A DNA stretch of 64,000 nucleotides from Maricaulis sp. (lineage in GTDB: Bacteria; Pseudomonadota; Alphaproteobacteria; Caulobacterales; Maricaulaceae): contig NZ_JAEPOL010000010.1 of NCBI RefSeq assembly GCF_017642925.1, positions 89,989 to 153,988 of the forward strand, in the 5' to 3' direction. This document shows, in pieces, positions 43,199-53,627 of this stretch (its first letter is position 1; every line of letters starts with the position of its first letter). The position numbers and the translations under genes are program-made. The notes under the pieces were generated by a model. The model worked only from the letters and a program-made list of their open reading frames with translations, searched no databases and was not told where the DNA came from.

Positions 43199-43257
43199 CG
43201 GTTGGAGCCCCCATCGTCATTGTGGTCGATGGAACGGGTCCGGCTTTTTTAGCGGAC

Positions 43258-43425
43258 GCATTTTCGAACCGCAGAACCGCTGCCCACTTCTGCTGAAAAT
43301 GCCAAGTCCCTGGTGGTCGCATTTTCGAACCGTAAAACCGGTTCCCACTTTTGCTGAAAATGCCGGGTCCTGAGTGGACGCATTTTCGAACCGCAAAACC
43401 GGTGCCCACTTTTTGCTGAAAATGC
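43258..43425. repeat. Three tandem copies of a 45-bp hairpin element at 61-bp spacing
   Basis: Three near-identical units start at 43258, 43319 and 43380, each 45-46 bases, spaced 61 bases. Each unit folds back: GCATTTTC at the left pairs with GAAAATGC at the right, and an inner GCAAAA pairs with TTTTGC. Unit 1 has GCAGAA opposite TTCTGC, a compensated change, so the structure is conserved rather than just the sequence. The copies lie between the DivJ-like gene and a convergent exported-protein gene, and the last abuts that gene's stop. Similar units are widespread in alphaproteobacterial intergenic DNA. Confidence 0.88.
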
Positions 43426-43426
43426 T

Positions 43427-44335
43427 CTAGCTCCGCGGAACCGACAGATTGCCCGATCGCACGAAGGCGCGGGCAGCGCCGAAATCCCCGATCTCGAAAT
43501 AATAGTGGCCGACCGTGTCGCCATGTCCGTCGATCAGCTCGATACGGGCTGTCTCGCGCGGATCGCGGGCGATGATGGCCTCCACGGCGCTCTCGGGGAA
43601 GTGGAAGACCAGGCCGGTCCCGCCGGCGCTCAGCGAAGCCTGTTCGGCGGCATTGCCCCGGCCGCTGGCCCAGACCAGCGCGCGGGCATAGTCCGGCGGC
43701 GTCCAGTCGGCCCATTCCGCGCCGGCCGGAGCGGGGAAGTGGCCGTCCAGCGTGGGATCGTAGAGGTCGGGCTCCCGGCGCATGTCGCGCAGGACGAGAA
43801 CAGCAGACACCGCGCCCGGGGTTGCGGGCATGGCGGCGGAGAAGCGGATACGGTCATCGAGGCGGCTGAGACCGACCCGCAGCGTGCCGGTGTCCTGCAA
43901 GGCCGCCCAGCCGGGTTGTCCGGCAATGAATGAGCGGGTCGCGCTCCAGCCGAAATCCTGGCCGTCGAACTGCATGTCGCGCAGCCGCTGCCAGCCGATG
44001 AAAGCGTCGGCCACGCGGTGGCGCAGCTCGGCGACTTCCGGCCAGCTACAGTCTGTCGCGCCGGCCTGGGCTTCGATTTCGTCGGCATAATCGTCCAGGG
44101 CATGGGCCGAGACGCCGTCGCGCAGCAACGTGCCGCGGGCCTGCAGCCGGGCGGCATTCAGCGCATCGCGTTGTTCGGCCGTAAACAGGCCGCAGCGTGT
44201 GTCGAGATCCAGCGCCAGCTGGCGCTCGCCGAAGATCAGGCCGGTCGCGTCATTGGCGATGGCCGGTCCACTGGCGACCGTCAGTGCGGCGGCCAATCCG
44301 GCGGCTGCGATCCGGCTTCTGGTTGAAAAGCGCAT
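43427..44335 (-). CDS. Exported hypothetical protein
   Basis: A 302-residue exported protein. A signal peptide (RIAAAGLAAALTVASGPAIA) is followed by a domain with a Cys pair (TRCGLF near residue 48 and TDCSWPE near residue 95). The C-terminal half is beta-rich, with repeated motifs such as TGAVSAVLVLRD-like strands, LVFHFPESAVEAIIARDPRE and a final HYYFEIGDFGAARAFVRSGN. I do not recognise the family. Its 3' end abuts the third hairpin repeat. It lies between the DivJ-like kinase and a BcsB-like protein. Confidence 0.72.
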   Translation of the reverse strand: MRFSTRSRIAAAGLAAALTVASGPAIANDATGLIFGERQLALDLDTRCGLFTAEQRDALNAARLQARGTLLRDGVSAHALDDYADEIEAQAGATDCSWPEVAELRHRVADAFIGWQRLRDMQFDGQDFGWSATRSFIAGQPGWAALQDTGTLRVGLSRLDDRIRFSAAMPATPGAVSAVLVLRDMRREPDLYDPTLDGHFPAPAGAEWADWTPPDYARALVWASGRGNAAEQASLSAGGTGLVFHFPESAVEAIIARDPRETARIELIDGHGDTVGHYYFEIGDFGAARAFVRSGNLSVPRS

Positions 44336-44444
44336 GTTTCGTCCCGTTCCCTACAGGTCCGGGTGTAGCAGAGACGCTTTTATGCCGCGTGAAGAAGAAG
44401 GGTTAATGCCTGGCTAAGGCATTGAGTAAAATGAAATCCTCGTC

Positions 44445-46118
44445 TCACGCACTGGCCTTGCGGCGGCGCATGGCGCCGCGCAGCAGCAGAAGAAGCGCCG
44501 CACCGAACAGCAGGAAGGCGGCATCGCGGGTGTGATCCACGGCGAGTTCCTGCACCCGCTCGAACAGGGTCGGCGGCTGGACGGTGAAGTCGAGCGGGGT
44601 CACACCGCGCGCGCTCCACACCGCGGCCCGGCCTTCCAGCGCCGACCAGAGATTGGAACGGGCCAGCTGGCGGCCGGCGCTTTCAAAGGAGGCGATATCG
44701 GGTGCCGTCAGCGTACCGATCCAGCGGCCGGCATTGCGGCGGTCCGGGAAGAGCGAGGCAACGCCGACGCCCAGTTCCGCCCCTTCACGGGTCGTGGCGC
44801 CTTCGCTGTCACCCTCATCCGCATAGGCGGCTGCAGCCAGGCGCATCAGGCCACGCTGTCCGCGCGAACGTTCGGCGGCGCGCAGGGCGGCCCGCAGCTC
44901 GTCCGGTGCATTGCGGTCGATGATCTCGAACTGGGTCGAGTTGGGGCCGACCACCAGAAGATTGTGATTGGCCGGGGCGTCTTCCTCGGCATCGCCATAC
45001 CAGGCGTAGAGCCAGGCTTCGCCACCGATCAGGGCGGCGCGGGCGAGCACGGACAGGGCGCCATAGCGGTCGCTGTCGAAGCGGGTGGAGAATTGCACGG
45101 CAGTGCGGGCGCCCTGATCGGCGCTGAAGGGCAGGCCCGAGGCCGCAAATGTCCGCAGGTCCGCAGTCCCGGCGAGGGACGGGTCGACCTCGATGGAGGG
45201 GCGGCCAAGACGGTCTGCCCGGATAGCGTCGGCGGCAAGGAAGGTCGCGCCGTGACCGGCAAAGGAGCGCGCGCCCATCAGCCGCGCTGCAGCGGTCGCT
45301 TCGTCGATATTGCGTCCGGTCACGACGAGGCGCGGCTGGCCGTCATTATGGAAGGCGATTTCCGGGCCCTGGCTGGTTTCCGAACGCAGGGCGGCCCGGT
45401 CGGTCTCGTCCAGGCGGGCAATCTCGGCGATGCGCACAACCAGATCGGCATTGGCCGTGTCGCCGGAGAACAGCGGCACTTCCCCGGCACGCAGGGCGAG
45501 GCCCTGGGCAACAAGGCTTTCCAGCGTGATCCGCTCGCGGCCGGCTTCGGTGTCCAGCGCGATGCGGCGTGGCGCCGCGAAATCGGATCCCAGCGCCTGT
45601 TCGAGCTCGCCCAGTGTCGAGAGCGGTGCGACGGGCTCCAGTGTCAGGCGCAGGCGCGAGCGGCGTGCATCGACGATCCAGCCGGTGGCGGCGTTCTCGG
45701 TGGCATAGTGGATGGTCAGTGTATTTTCGCCCGGGCGGAAATCGGCGGAGAAGAGCGCGAAACGGGCTTCCATCGCACGGGCCTGCGGACGGATGACGAT
45801 CGGGTCGCCGCCATTGACGCTGACCTGGATGCGGCCATCCGTGCCGTCGCTGGCCGGGCGTGCCGCCAGACGCAGCCAGGCTTCCGAGCTGACGACATGC
45901 GGCGGCAGGGTGAAACGGATGTCGGCCGCCGGCTGGGAGGTGGAGAGAACGAAAGCGTCGCCGCGTCCGTCGAGGTCGGCCAGCGCACGCTCCTCGGTGT
46001 TCACCCGTTCGGCATCAAGCTGTTCGGCCGGCGCAGCCTCCTGTATCGAAGACGCCTGGACACCGGACACGCACACGGACCATGCGAGAATGGTCGCCGA
46101 CACAACACGAACAAACAT
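44445..46118 (-). CDS. BcsB-like envelope protein without a cellulose synthase operon
   Basis: A 557-residue protein with a signal peptide (VRVVSATILAWSVCVSGVQA), beta-rich periplasmic domains and a C-terminal membrane helix (DAAFLLFGAALLLLLRGAM) followed by a basic tail. The order resembles BcsB, the periplasmic anchor of cellulose synthase: ADIRFTLPPHVVSSEAWLRL, then FRPGENTLTIHYAT and further repeats of the carbohydrate-binding-like fold. No bcsA or other polysaccharide gene is nearby, so the role may differ. The start at 46118 has GGGAG seven bases upstream. Confidence 0.65.
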   Translation of the reverse strand: MFVRVVSATILAWSVCVSGVQASSIQEAAPAEQLDAERVNTEERALADLDGRGDAFVLSTSQPAADIRFTLPPHVVSSEAWLRLAARPASDGTDGRIQVSVNGGDPIVIRPQARAMEARFALFSADFRPGENTLTIHYATENAATGWIVDARRSRLRLTLEPVAPLSTLGELEQALGSDFAAPRRIALDTEAGRERITLESLVAQGLALRAGEVPLFSGDTANADLVVRIAEIARLDETDRAALRSETSQGPEIAFHNDGQPRLVVTGRNIDEATAAARLMGARSFAGHGATFLAADAIRADRLGRPSIEVDPSLAGTADLRTFAASGLPFSADQGARTAVQFSTRFDSDRYGALSVLARAALIGGEAWLYAWYGDAEEDAPANHNLLVVGPNSTQFEIIDRNAPDELRAALRAAERSRGQRGLMRLAAAAYADEGDSEGATTREGAELGVGVASLFPDRRNAGRWIGTLTAPDIASFESAGRQLARSNLWSALEGRAAVWSARGVTPLDFTVQPPTLFERVQELAVDHTRDAAFLLFGAALLLLLRGAMRRRKASA

Positions 46119-46176
46119 GGAATGCTCCCTCACCCGTTTAACAGATTATTAAGCAATTGAGCGGCCATCAACGGAA

Positions 46177-46518
46177 ATGAGCGAACTGAAGACGAAATTC
46201 TGGGTCGATGCCCTTGTCAGGCGGGCTGATACGGGTCTGGCGTCCGCCTATGTGATTCGCCGGGGAGACGAGGACGCAGGCGCCGTGCTCGTAAAAGTGG
46301 TGCTCGCGCGCGACCTGGCACAGCTCTATGTCCCGGCACGGGACGGTGAGGGGAAACGGGTCTGGACGCTGTTCGGCCCGGTTCCGGCGGGCGAAGCCGA
46401 TATCGATGCCTATTGCCGGCGGCGTATCGACAATGATCCGGACATTTGGCTGGTCGAGATCGAGGACCGGGACGGGCGCCATTTCCTGACCGAACCGGTG
46501 GAAACCGCGCAGCGGTAG
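46177..46518 (+). CDS. DUF1491 family protein
   Basis: A 113-residue cytoplasmic protein of the DUF1491 family common in alphaproteobacteria. Conserved pieces are LKTKFWVDALVRRADTGLAS, GAVLVKVVLAR and a C-terminal DIDAYCRRRIDNDPDIWLVE followed by EDRDGRHF. The function is unknown. It starts at an ATG and precedes an unrelated small gene on the same strand. Confidence 0.9.
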   Translation: MSELKTKFWVDALVRRADTGLASAYVIRRGDEDAGAVLVKVVLARDLAQLYVPARDGEGKRVWTLFGPVPAGEADIDAYCRRRIDNDPDIWLVEIEDRDGRHFLTEPVETAQR

Positions 46519-46585
46519 AAAAACCTTAACGTCATTCCGCGATGCTGGGTGACGCCAAAACGCTCATTTCGTAACGAGACGGACG

Positions 46586-47008
46586 ATGTTGTTCCTCTTC
46601 AACGATGTCGTGTTCGACCTGGGTGATTTGAAGTCGGTGCTGAATGACGGCAAGATGCCGCTCACACCCGCCCAGATCGAGACACTTACCGCCGGCCAGC
46701 TCAATGTGCTGGTCCGCGAAGCCGTATTCGCCGATCCGGATGTCGCGCGCCGCAAGCCCGAGCATATCCGGCATCTTTGCGCGCTGATCTGCTATGTCGA
46801 GCCCGGGGCGAACGCCCTGCTGGCGGTGCGTCCCGACGGGGCAACGAGCTGGCACGCCGTGGGACTGCGCTATGCCAATGTGCCGATCACGACGCTGGCC
46901 TATCTCTGGGGCGAGCAGGCGGATGGACGCCTGACAGCTGCCAAGGCAAACAGTGCGGTCTGGACGGCAGGCAGTGAACCCTTGCCTCAGGCCACGGGAA
47001 CGGGGTAA
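46586..47008 (+). CDS. Conserved hypothetical protein
   Basis: A 140-residue soluble protein with no recognised family. The N-terminus (FLFNDVVFDLGDLKSVL) and middle (HIRHLCALICYVEPGANALL) look ordered. The rest reads AVRPDGATSWHAVGLRYANV and ITTLAYLWGEQADGRLTAAK. There is no signal peptide. It lies between the DUF1491 gene and prfC on the same strand and may be cotranscribed. Confidence 0.7.
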   Translation: MLFLFNDVVFDLGDLKSVLNDGKMPLTPAQIETLTAGQLNVLVREAVFADPDVARRKPEHIRHLCALICYVEPGANALLAVRPDGATSWHAVGLRYANVPITTLAYLWGEQADGRLTAAKANSAVWTAGSEPLPQATGTG

Positions 47009-47041
47009 CCCCCGGCTTGCATTGTCTTGCGAGCCCTATAG

Positions 47042-48645
<1,604 letters not shown>

Positions 48646-48649
<4 letters not shown>

Positions 48650-49824
48650 GTACCACCGCGACCGACAGCGTTCCCGAACAGCTCCAGGAGTTCTGGGGCA
48701 TCGTCGTCGAGGTCTGGGAGACGTCCTTTCTGGGCATAAGCGTCGGGCAGGGGCTGCTGGCTATCCTGGTCGTCCTGGTGGGGGTCGGCATTCGCGGCCT
48801 GATCGCGAAATGGCTGCTGGCCGCGTTGCAGCGCCTGGCCAAACGGTCGGAAACCGAGTTCGACGATGCGGTCGTCGAGGCGCTCGCCGGGCCGATGAAG
48901 CTGGTCCCGGTGATCATCGCGCTCTTCTTCGCCATCAATATCGTGCAACTGGGCGGCGACGGGGCGCTGCGCGGACATCAGTTCGTCCAGTCGCTGGTCG
49001 TCATCGCCCTGTTCTGGGCGCTGCATAATGCGGTCGGACCGTTCGCCTTTGCCCTGCAGGGGCTTCGCAATGCGCTGACGCCGGTCATGATCGACTGGCT
49101 GACCAAGGCACTGCGGATCGTCTTCATCGTGGTGGGGGCGGCGGCCGTGCTGCAGGTCTGGGATATCCCCGTCGCCGGTATCGTTGCCGGTCTGGGCCTG
49201 TTCGGTGTCGCCATCGGCCTGGGCGCCCAGGACCTGTTCAAGAACCTGATTGCCGGCATCCTGATCCTCACCGAAAAGCGCTTCCTGCCGGGCGACTGGG
49301 TGAAGGTGGACGGCGTGGTCGAGGGCACGGTGGAGGAGATTAATTTCCGCTCCACCCTGGTCCGCCGGTTCGACAAGGGGCCGGTCTATGTGCCGAACTC
49401 CAAACTGTCGGACAATGCGGTGACCAATTTCTCCCGCATGACCCACCGCCGGATCAAATGGGCGATCGGCGTGCGCTATGACACCACGTCCGAGCAATTG
49501 CGCGAGATCCGCGACAAGGTGCTCGCCTATGTCTCCGATAATCCGGAATTCGCCGATCCGCCGGAAGTCGCGACCTTCATGCGCGTCGACGCCTTCGGCC
49601 CGTCCTCGATCGACTTCCTGCTCTACTGCTTCACCAAGACGACGAATTGGGGCGAATGGCTGCGACTGAAGGAAGAACTGGCCTTCTTCGTCAAGCAGAC
49701 GGTGGAAGAAGCCGGCACCGAGTTCGCCTTCCCCTCGACCTCGGTCTATCTGGAAAGCGGCGCGGAAGTGTTCGAGCCGCCGCAGGACGACGCGGCAGGC
49801 GCAATGGCCGCCGGCAAGGCCTGA
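48646..49824 (+). CDS. MscS-type mechanosensitive channel
   Basis: Small-conductance mechanosensitive channel, 392 residues. Four or more membrane helices precede the conserved pore helix region GLGLFGVAIGLGAQDLFKNL, then ILTEKRFLPGDWVKVDGVVE and FRSTLVRRFDKGPVYVPNSK of the beta domain. The cytoplasmic C-terminus continues with KWAIGVRYDTTSEQLREIRD. It is translationally coupled to prfC, though the proteins have no known common role. It meets a convergent DUF2336 gene after six bases. Confidence 0.93.
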
Positions 49825-49830
49825 TCGGCC

Positions 49831-50913
49831 TCAGGCGGCCATGTTCTTGCGCATGCGCCAGAAGCGCATGGCACGGGCGGCGTCGTCGGCGGTGATGGCG
49901 TCGTAGAGCTGGCCCAGTTCCCGGGCGTCCCGGAAGGCGTCCTCGCCCGCGGCGTGGCGCAGCACGGCGAGGGTCACGAAGAGCGCCTTGTCGAAGCCGG
50001 CGGACTTGCAGATCAGCGCCAGCGGGTCGATCGATTCCTGCCGGATCGCGCGCCGGGCGGCGACATAATCGACCCCGGTCATTTCGGCGAAAGCAGCATA
50101 GAATTTCGAGTATTCGCGTTCACGCAGCAGGCGCGCAAGCAGATTGCCGGTCAGCTGTTTGCGCAGCGCCATGGTCTGCACGAATTTCTCGGCAGCCGCG
50201 ATGTCGCGATCCTCGGCCATGCGCTGGGCCAGCCGGGCCCTTGAAGCGTTCATGGCATGCTCGAGCACGGCCGGATCGACCGCATCGAACCGTTCCATGA
50301 TCCGCTCGCGCAGGCTGTTGCCGACGGTCAGCATCAGGTCCGCCAGGAGATCGTTGGGCGTGTCGCCGCGCTCGACCAGCGGTCCTTGCAGGACCGGCGA
50401 ACTTTCGGCGCGTTCGGTGACGGTCTCGAAGGTCTCACGCGACAGGCGGGCGCCGTCATTGCGGATCAGCTGGGCGACGGTCTCGTCATCGCCGCGGCGC
50501 ACGATCGTGTCTGACAGACGCTCGCAAACCTCTTCACGGCGCGACATGGCCTTGAGGTGGCCCTGTTCGGCTGTTTCGGCGATGGAGAGCAGGTCGTCGT
50601 CGGTGAGCACCCTGGAGCGGGCCAGCATCGGGGCGGCGACCTCGATCGCATCCTGCGCCAGTTGCAGCACCAGCCCGCGTGGCGCCTGCGGCGCATCGGC
50701 GAAGCGCTGCGACAGTTCTTCACGCGCATCCCGGGCGGTCTGCTCGGCCAGAGAGGAGAGGAGTTCGTCGAACTTGTGCGAGGTGGCGCTGCCGCTTTCC
50801 GGCGTCTCCTCGAAAAAGAGATCCGTGACTTCGCGCAACAGGGTCCGCCGGCGCTCCGAGGACTTTTCCTTGGCCAGTTCGACCAGATTGTTCAGCTTGC
50901 TGACGACGGCCAT
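49831..50913 (-). CDS. DUF2336 domain protein, copy 2
   Basis: A 360-residue all-helical cytoplasmic protein of the DUF2336 family. It has KLNNLVELAKEKSSERRRTL at the N-terminus, a middle repeat-like part (VLTDDDLLSIAETAEQGHLK, LSDTIVRRGDDETVAQLIRN) and the C-terminal RRAIRQESIDPLALICKSAGF. It is more typical of DUF2336 than copy 1 at 24-25 kb, whose N-terminal part is shorter. The start at 50913 is an ATG before the first helix. The function is unknown. Confidence 0.85.
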   Translation of the reverse strand: MAVVSKLNNLVELAKEKSSERRRTLLREVTDLFFEETPESGSATSHKFDELLSSLAEQTARDAREELSQRFADAPQAPRGLVLQLAQDAIEVAAPMLARSRVLTDDDLLSIAETAEQGHLKAMSRREEVCERLSDTIVRRGDDETVAQLIRNDGARLSRETFETVTERAESSPVLQGPLVERGDTPNDLLADLMLTVGNSLRERIMERFDAVDPAVLEHAMNASRARLAQRMAEDRDIAAAEKFVQTMALRKQLTGNLLARLLREREYSKFYAAFAEMTGVDYVAARRAIRQESIDPLALICKSAGFDKALFVTLAVLRHAAGEDAFRDARELGQLYDAITADDAARAMRFWRMRKNMAA

Positions 50914-51063
50914 TGCCCACTCCCACCGATCAGGGATTGCAGCTTCCCCCACGCGGGTAAACAAAGCGTCAGCCGGGGCGTGCAAATTGTCAGGTATAGT
51001 GTGTTTTTTATTTGCGTGAGCACAGGATCCGCCGGTCCGCAGGCGAGCGCCGCGCGGTCACGT

Positions 51064-51438
51064 CTAGTCATGCTCACCGTGCAGCATCGATTGCAGGGCA
51101 TTCATTTCGCGCGGGCTCGGCGGCCGTTCGGCTGCGGCCTCGATCCGTTGGACCAGATCGGCTGACAGGCCGGTCACCCGGCCAGGCGCGCGGAACGGGG
51201 TCGGCGCGGCAGAGAGCAGGGCGCATTGGGTGTCCGGGCCGTCCAGCCCGGCGATCGTCCAGACCCAGGACTGACAGTTTCCATCGCGACTGCACAGCGC
51301 CGCACAGCCGGCGGGCGTGCCGTCATCCATCGCAATGGAGGCATAGACCGCGCCGCGGCGCGCCCAGCCGTCCATGACGTCGTCGGCGCTCGCCGGGCCG
51401 GACGCGAGGACAAGCGCGAGCAGGATTGCGGCGCGCAT
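51064..51438 (-). CDS. Small exported PAN/apple-like protein
   Basis: A 124-residue exported protein. A signal peptide (MRAAILLALVLASGPASA) precedes a domain with the Cys pattern AGCAALCSRDGNCQSWVWT, then TQCALLS, as in PAN/apple domains that bind proteins or sugars. The C-terminal part is helical. The ATG at 51438 overlaps the stop of the upstream GGDEF-EAL gene, so the two are coupled. Confidence 0.78.
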   Translation of the reverse strand: MRAAILLALVLASGPASADDVMDGWARRGAVYASIAMDDGTPAGCAALCSRDGNCQSWVWTIAGLDGPDTQCALLSAAPTPFRAPGRVTGLSADLVQRIEAAAERPPSPREMNALQSMLHGEHD

Positions 51439-53459
51439 CACTGGACGCTGGCCTGGCGAATGGCTTCGGCCGGCCCGGGCCGGCCACGGGCGGGCGTGAA
51501 GTCATACGTCTTGCCGAGGGCCGACGGGATGGCGGCGGCCGGCATGGGGGCGTCGATCAGATAGCCCTGGATATGGCGGGCACCCATCGTCCGAAGGATG
51601 TGCATCTGCGCTTCGGTCTCCACGCCTTCCACAACGCAACCCAGGCCCAGCGTGCGGGACAGGGAGAGCAGGGTGCGCACGATCTTGAAGGCGGCTGTAT
51701 CCTCCAGGATGTTGCGCACGAAGGAATGGTCGATCTTCAGCTTGCTGACCGGCAGGAGCTGCAGGTATTGCAGCGAGGAATAGCCGATCCCGAAATCGTC
51801 CAGCGACACACGGTGTCCGGCCTCGCTGATCTGGTCGATCGCCCGGCGCGCCTGGTTGAAGTCGCTCATCATCGCCGTTTCGGTGATCTCGAACTCGATG
51901 CGCGATGGCGCGATGCCGCTGTTGCGGACCGTGGCGAGCGCACTCTCGACCGCATGGGGCGACATCAGGTCGTGGGTCGACAGGTTGAAGGCGAGCGTGA
52001 TCTCGTCCGGCCAGCTGGCCATGGCGGTGAGGGCCTTGCCGAGCAAAACCTGGGTCAGCGGCCGGATCAGGCCGGCCCGTTCGGCGGCGGGAATGAAGAT
52101 GTCCGGGGTGACGGCGCCCAGTTCCGGCGAGTTCCAGCGGGCCAGCGCCTCGAAGCCGACGATACGCCCTTTTACAAGGTCGAACTGCGGCTGGAAGTGC
52201 AGCTGGAATTCGCTGTCATAGTCACAGCGGCGCAATGCCTTGTCGACCTGGCTGGAGTTCGCCATTTCCTGTTCCAGCGCGGCGTTGAACAGCACCGCCT
52301 TGCCCTGCAGGGCCCGCTTGGCGAAATAGAGCGCGTGATCGGCGCGCTCCATCAGATCGTGCGCGCTCAACTCCGGATCGTCGCAGATCAGGAGGCCGAC
52401 GGAACCCGACCCTTTGCAGGTGTACTGACCCAGCTGATAGGGCTGGGACAGTTTCGCCTCGATCCGTTGGCCCAGCGTGAGCGCGGCCTCGGCGGTTTTC
52501 GGATCGGCCGGCGTCAGGAGGGCGAACTCGTCCCCGCCCAGGCGGGCAGGCAAGGCGTGATCGCCGGCGACGTCGATCAGCCGCTTGGCCACGGTCTGCA
52601 GCATTTCGTCGCCGGCCGCATGTCCATAGGTGTCGTTGACCGGCTTGAAACCGTCCAGGTCGACCAGGCCCAGCAGGAAAGGCTCGCCGTGCGTGCGCAG
52701 GCGCTCGACCCGTTCATTGAGTGCCAGGAAGAAGCTGCGCCGGTTCGGCAGGCCCGTCAGGGCGTCGCATTCGGCCAGGTGACGCGCCTCGCGCGCCAGC
52801 TCTTCGGCGATCTCGCGATCGTGGATCGCATCCAGCCGCGCCTTGACCGAGCGCAGGACGGCAGTGCGGATGATCGCGGCGATCGCAACACCCGCGGCAA
52901 TGCCCGATACGCCGACCCAGGCATAGTCTGTCAGTGCGGCCGGGATATTCTGCCAGACCAGCCACATCAGATTGGCAAAGGAAATCAGCACCGCCAGAGC
53001 GATGGTGCGGCGTCGCGGCAGGATGGCGGCGCAGATCGGCATCATCAGCACGGCATAGGCCAGGTTCTCGGCCTCGAAATGCAGGTTCTGCTGCAGGTTC
53101 GAATTGAACAGCATCGACAGGCACAGGATCGCGCCGCAGATCTCCAGCTGAAAGGCCGAGCGGGGCTGCCGCAGATATTGCCGGACCAGTTGCGCGAGGA
53201 TTGTCGCGATGCCGACCGACGCCAGCATGATCCCCAAGTGGGCCTCGCCGGGAAAGAAGGCACGGCTGACGAGATCGAACAGGAAATAGCACAACACCGC
53301 CGTGGCGGCACCGCGCAGGATCGGCTGGTAGGCGATGGTGATCTCGTCGTTCCGCACGGGCGGATCGGATCCCTCGCTACCGCTCTCCGGCGCTTGTTGA
53401 CTATACGCTTCGGGCCTCATGGGCGGGTCCGCTCCTCGTTCGACCGCCTTATGCAACAT
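51438..53459 (-). CDS. GGDEF-EAL c-di-GMP regulatory protein with membrane N-terminus
   Basis: A 673-residue bifunctional-type c-di-GMP protein. About six membrane helices lie in the first 200 residues, then a GGDEF domain and an EAL domain. The cyclase motif is intact (ARLGGDEFALL). The phosphodiesterase residues are also present: EAL in GFEALARW, ITETAM, LDDFGIGYSSLQYL, KIDHSF and GVETEAQ. The protein could both make and break c-di-GMP, or one domain may be regulatory. The start is uncertain: ATG at 53459, or 53420 which has a GAGGAG upstream. It is coupled to a small exported protein. Confidence 0.92.
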   Translation of the reverse strand: MLHKAVERGADPPMRPEAYSQQAPESGSEGSDPPVRNDEITIAYQPILRGAATAVLCYFLFDLVSRAFFPGEAHLGIMLASVGIATILAQLVRQYLRQPRSAFQLEICGAILCLSMLFNSNLQQNLHFEAENLAYAVLMMPICAAILPRRRTIALAVLISFANLMWLVWQNIPAALTDYAWVGVSGIAAGVAIAAIIRTAVLRSVKARLDAIHDREIAEELAREARHLAECDALTGLPNRRSFFLALNERVERLRTHGEPFLLGLVDLDGFKPVNDTYGHAAGDEMLQTVAKRLIDVAGDHALPARLGGDEFALLTPADPKTAEAALTLGQRIEAKLSQPYQLGQYTCKGSGSVGLLICDDPELSAHDLMERADHALYFAKRALQGKAVLFNAALEQEMANSSQVDKALRRCDYDSEFQLHFQPQFDLVKGRIVGFEALARWNSPELGAVTPDIFIPAAERAGLIRPLTQVLLGKALTAMASWPDEITLAFNLSTHDLMSPHAVESALATVRNSGIAPSRIEFEITETAMMSDFNQARRAIDQISEAGHRVSLDDFGIGYSSLQYLQLLPVSKLKIDHSFVRNILEDTAAFKIVRTLLSLSRTLGLGCVVEGVETEAQMHILRTMGARHIQGYLIDAPMPAAAIPSALGKTYDFTPARGRPGPAEAIRQASVQ

Positions 53460-53627
53460 GTGTCGTTAAATCGCGGATAAGTTGTCGTCTAAAATTTGAA
53501 CGGTCCGGATTTTTTCCACCGATGCTTTCCGGTTCGCTTACACCGATTGAATTTCCAGCCTCGTAGAGCTAGGAGCAGGCGCTCGGGGTTGGGGGACCGG
53601 CCCGAGGCGCACCGGAGGGGATACAGG

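Noticed and set aside
43258..43425. CRISPR-like spacing of three repeats
   Set aside because: The 45-bp repeats are themselves hairpins separated by only 16 bases, there are only three, and no cas gene is present.
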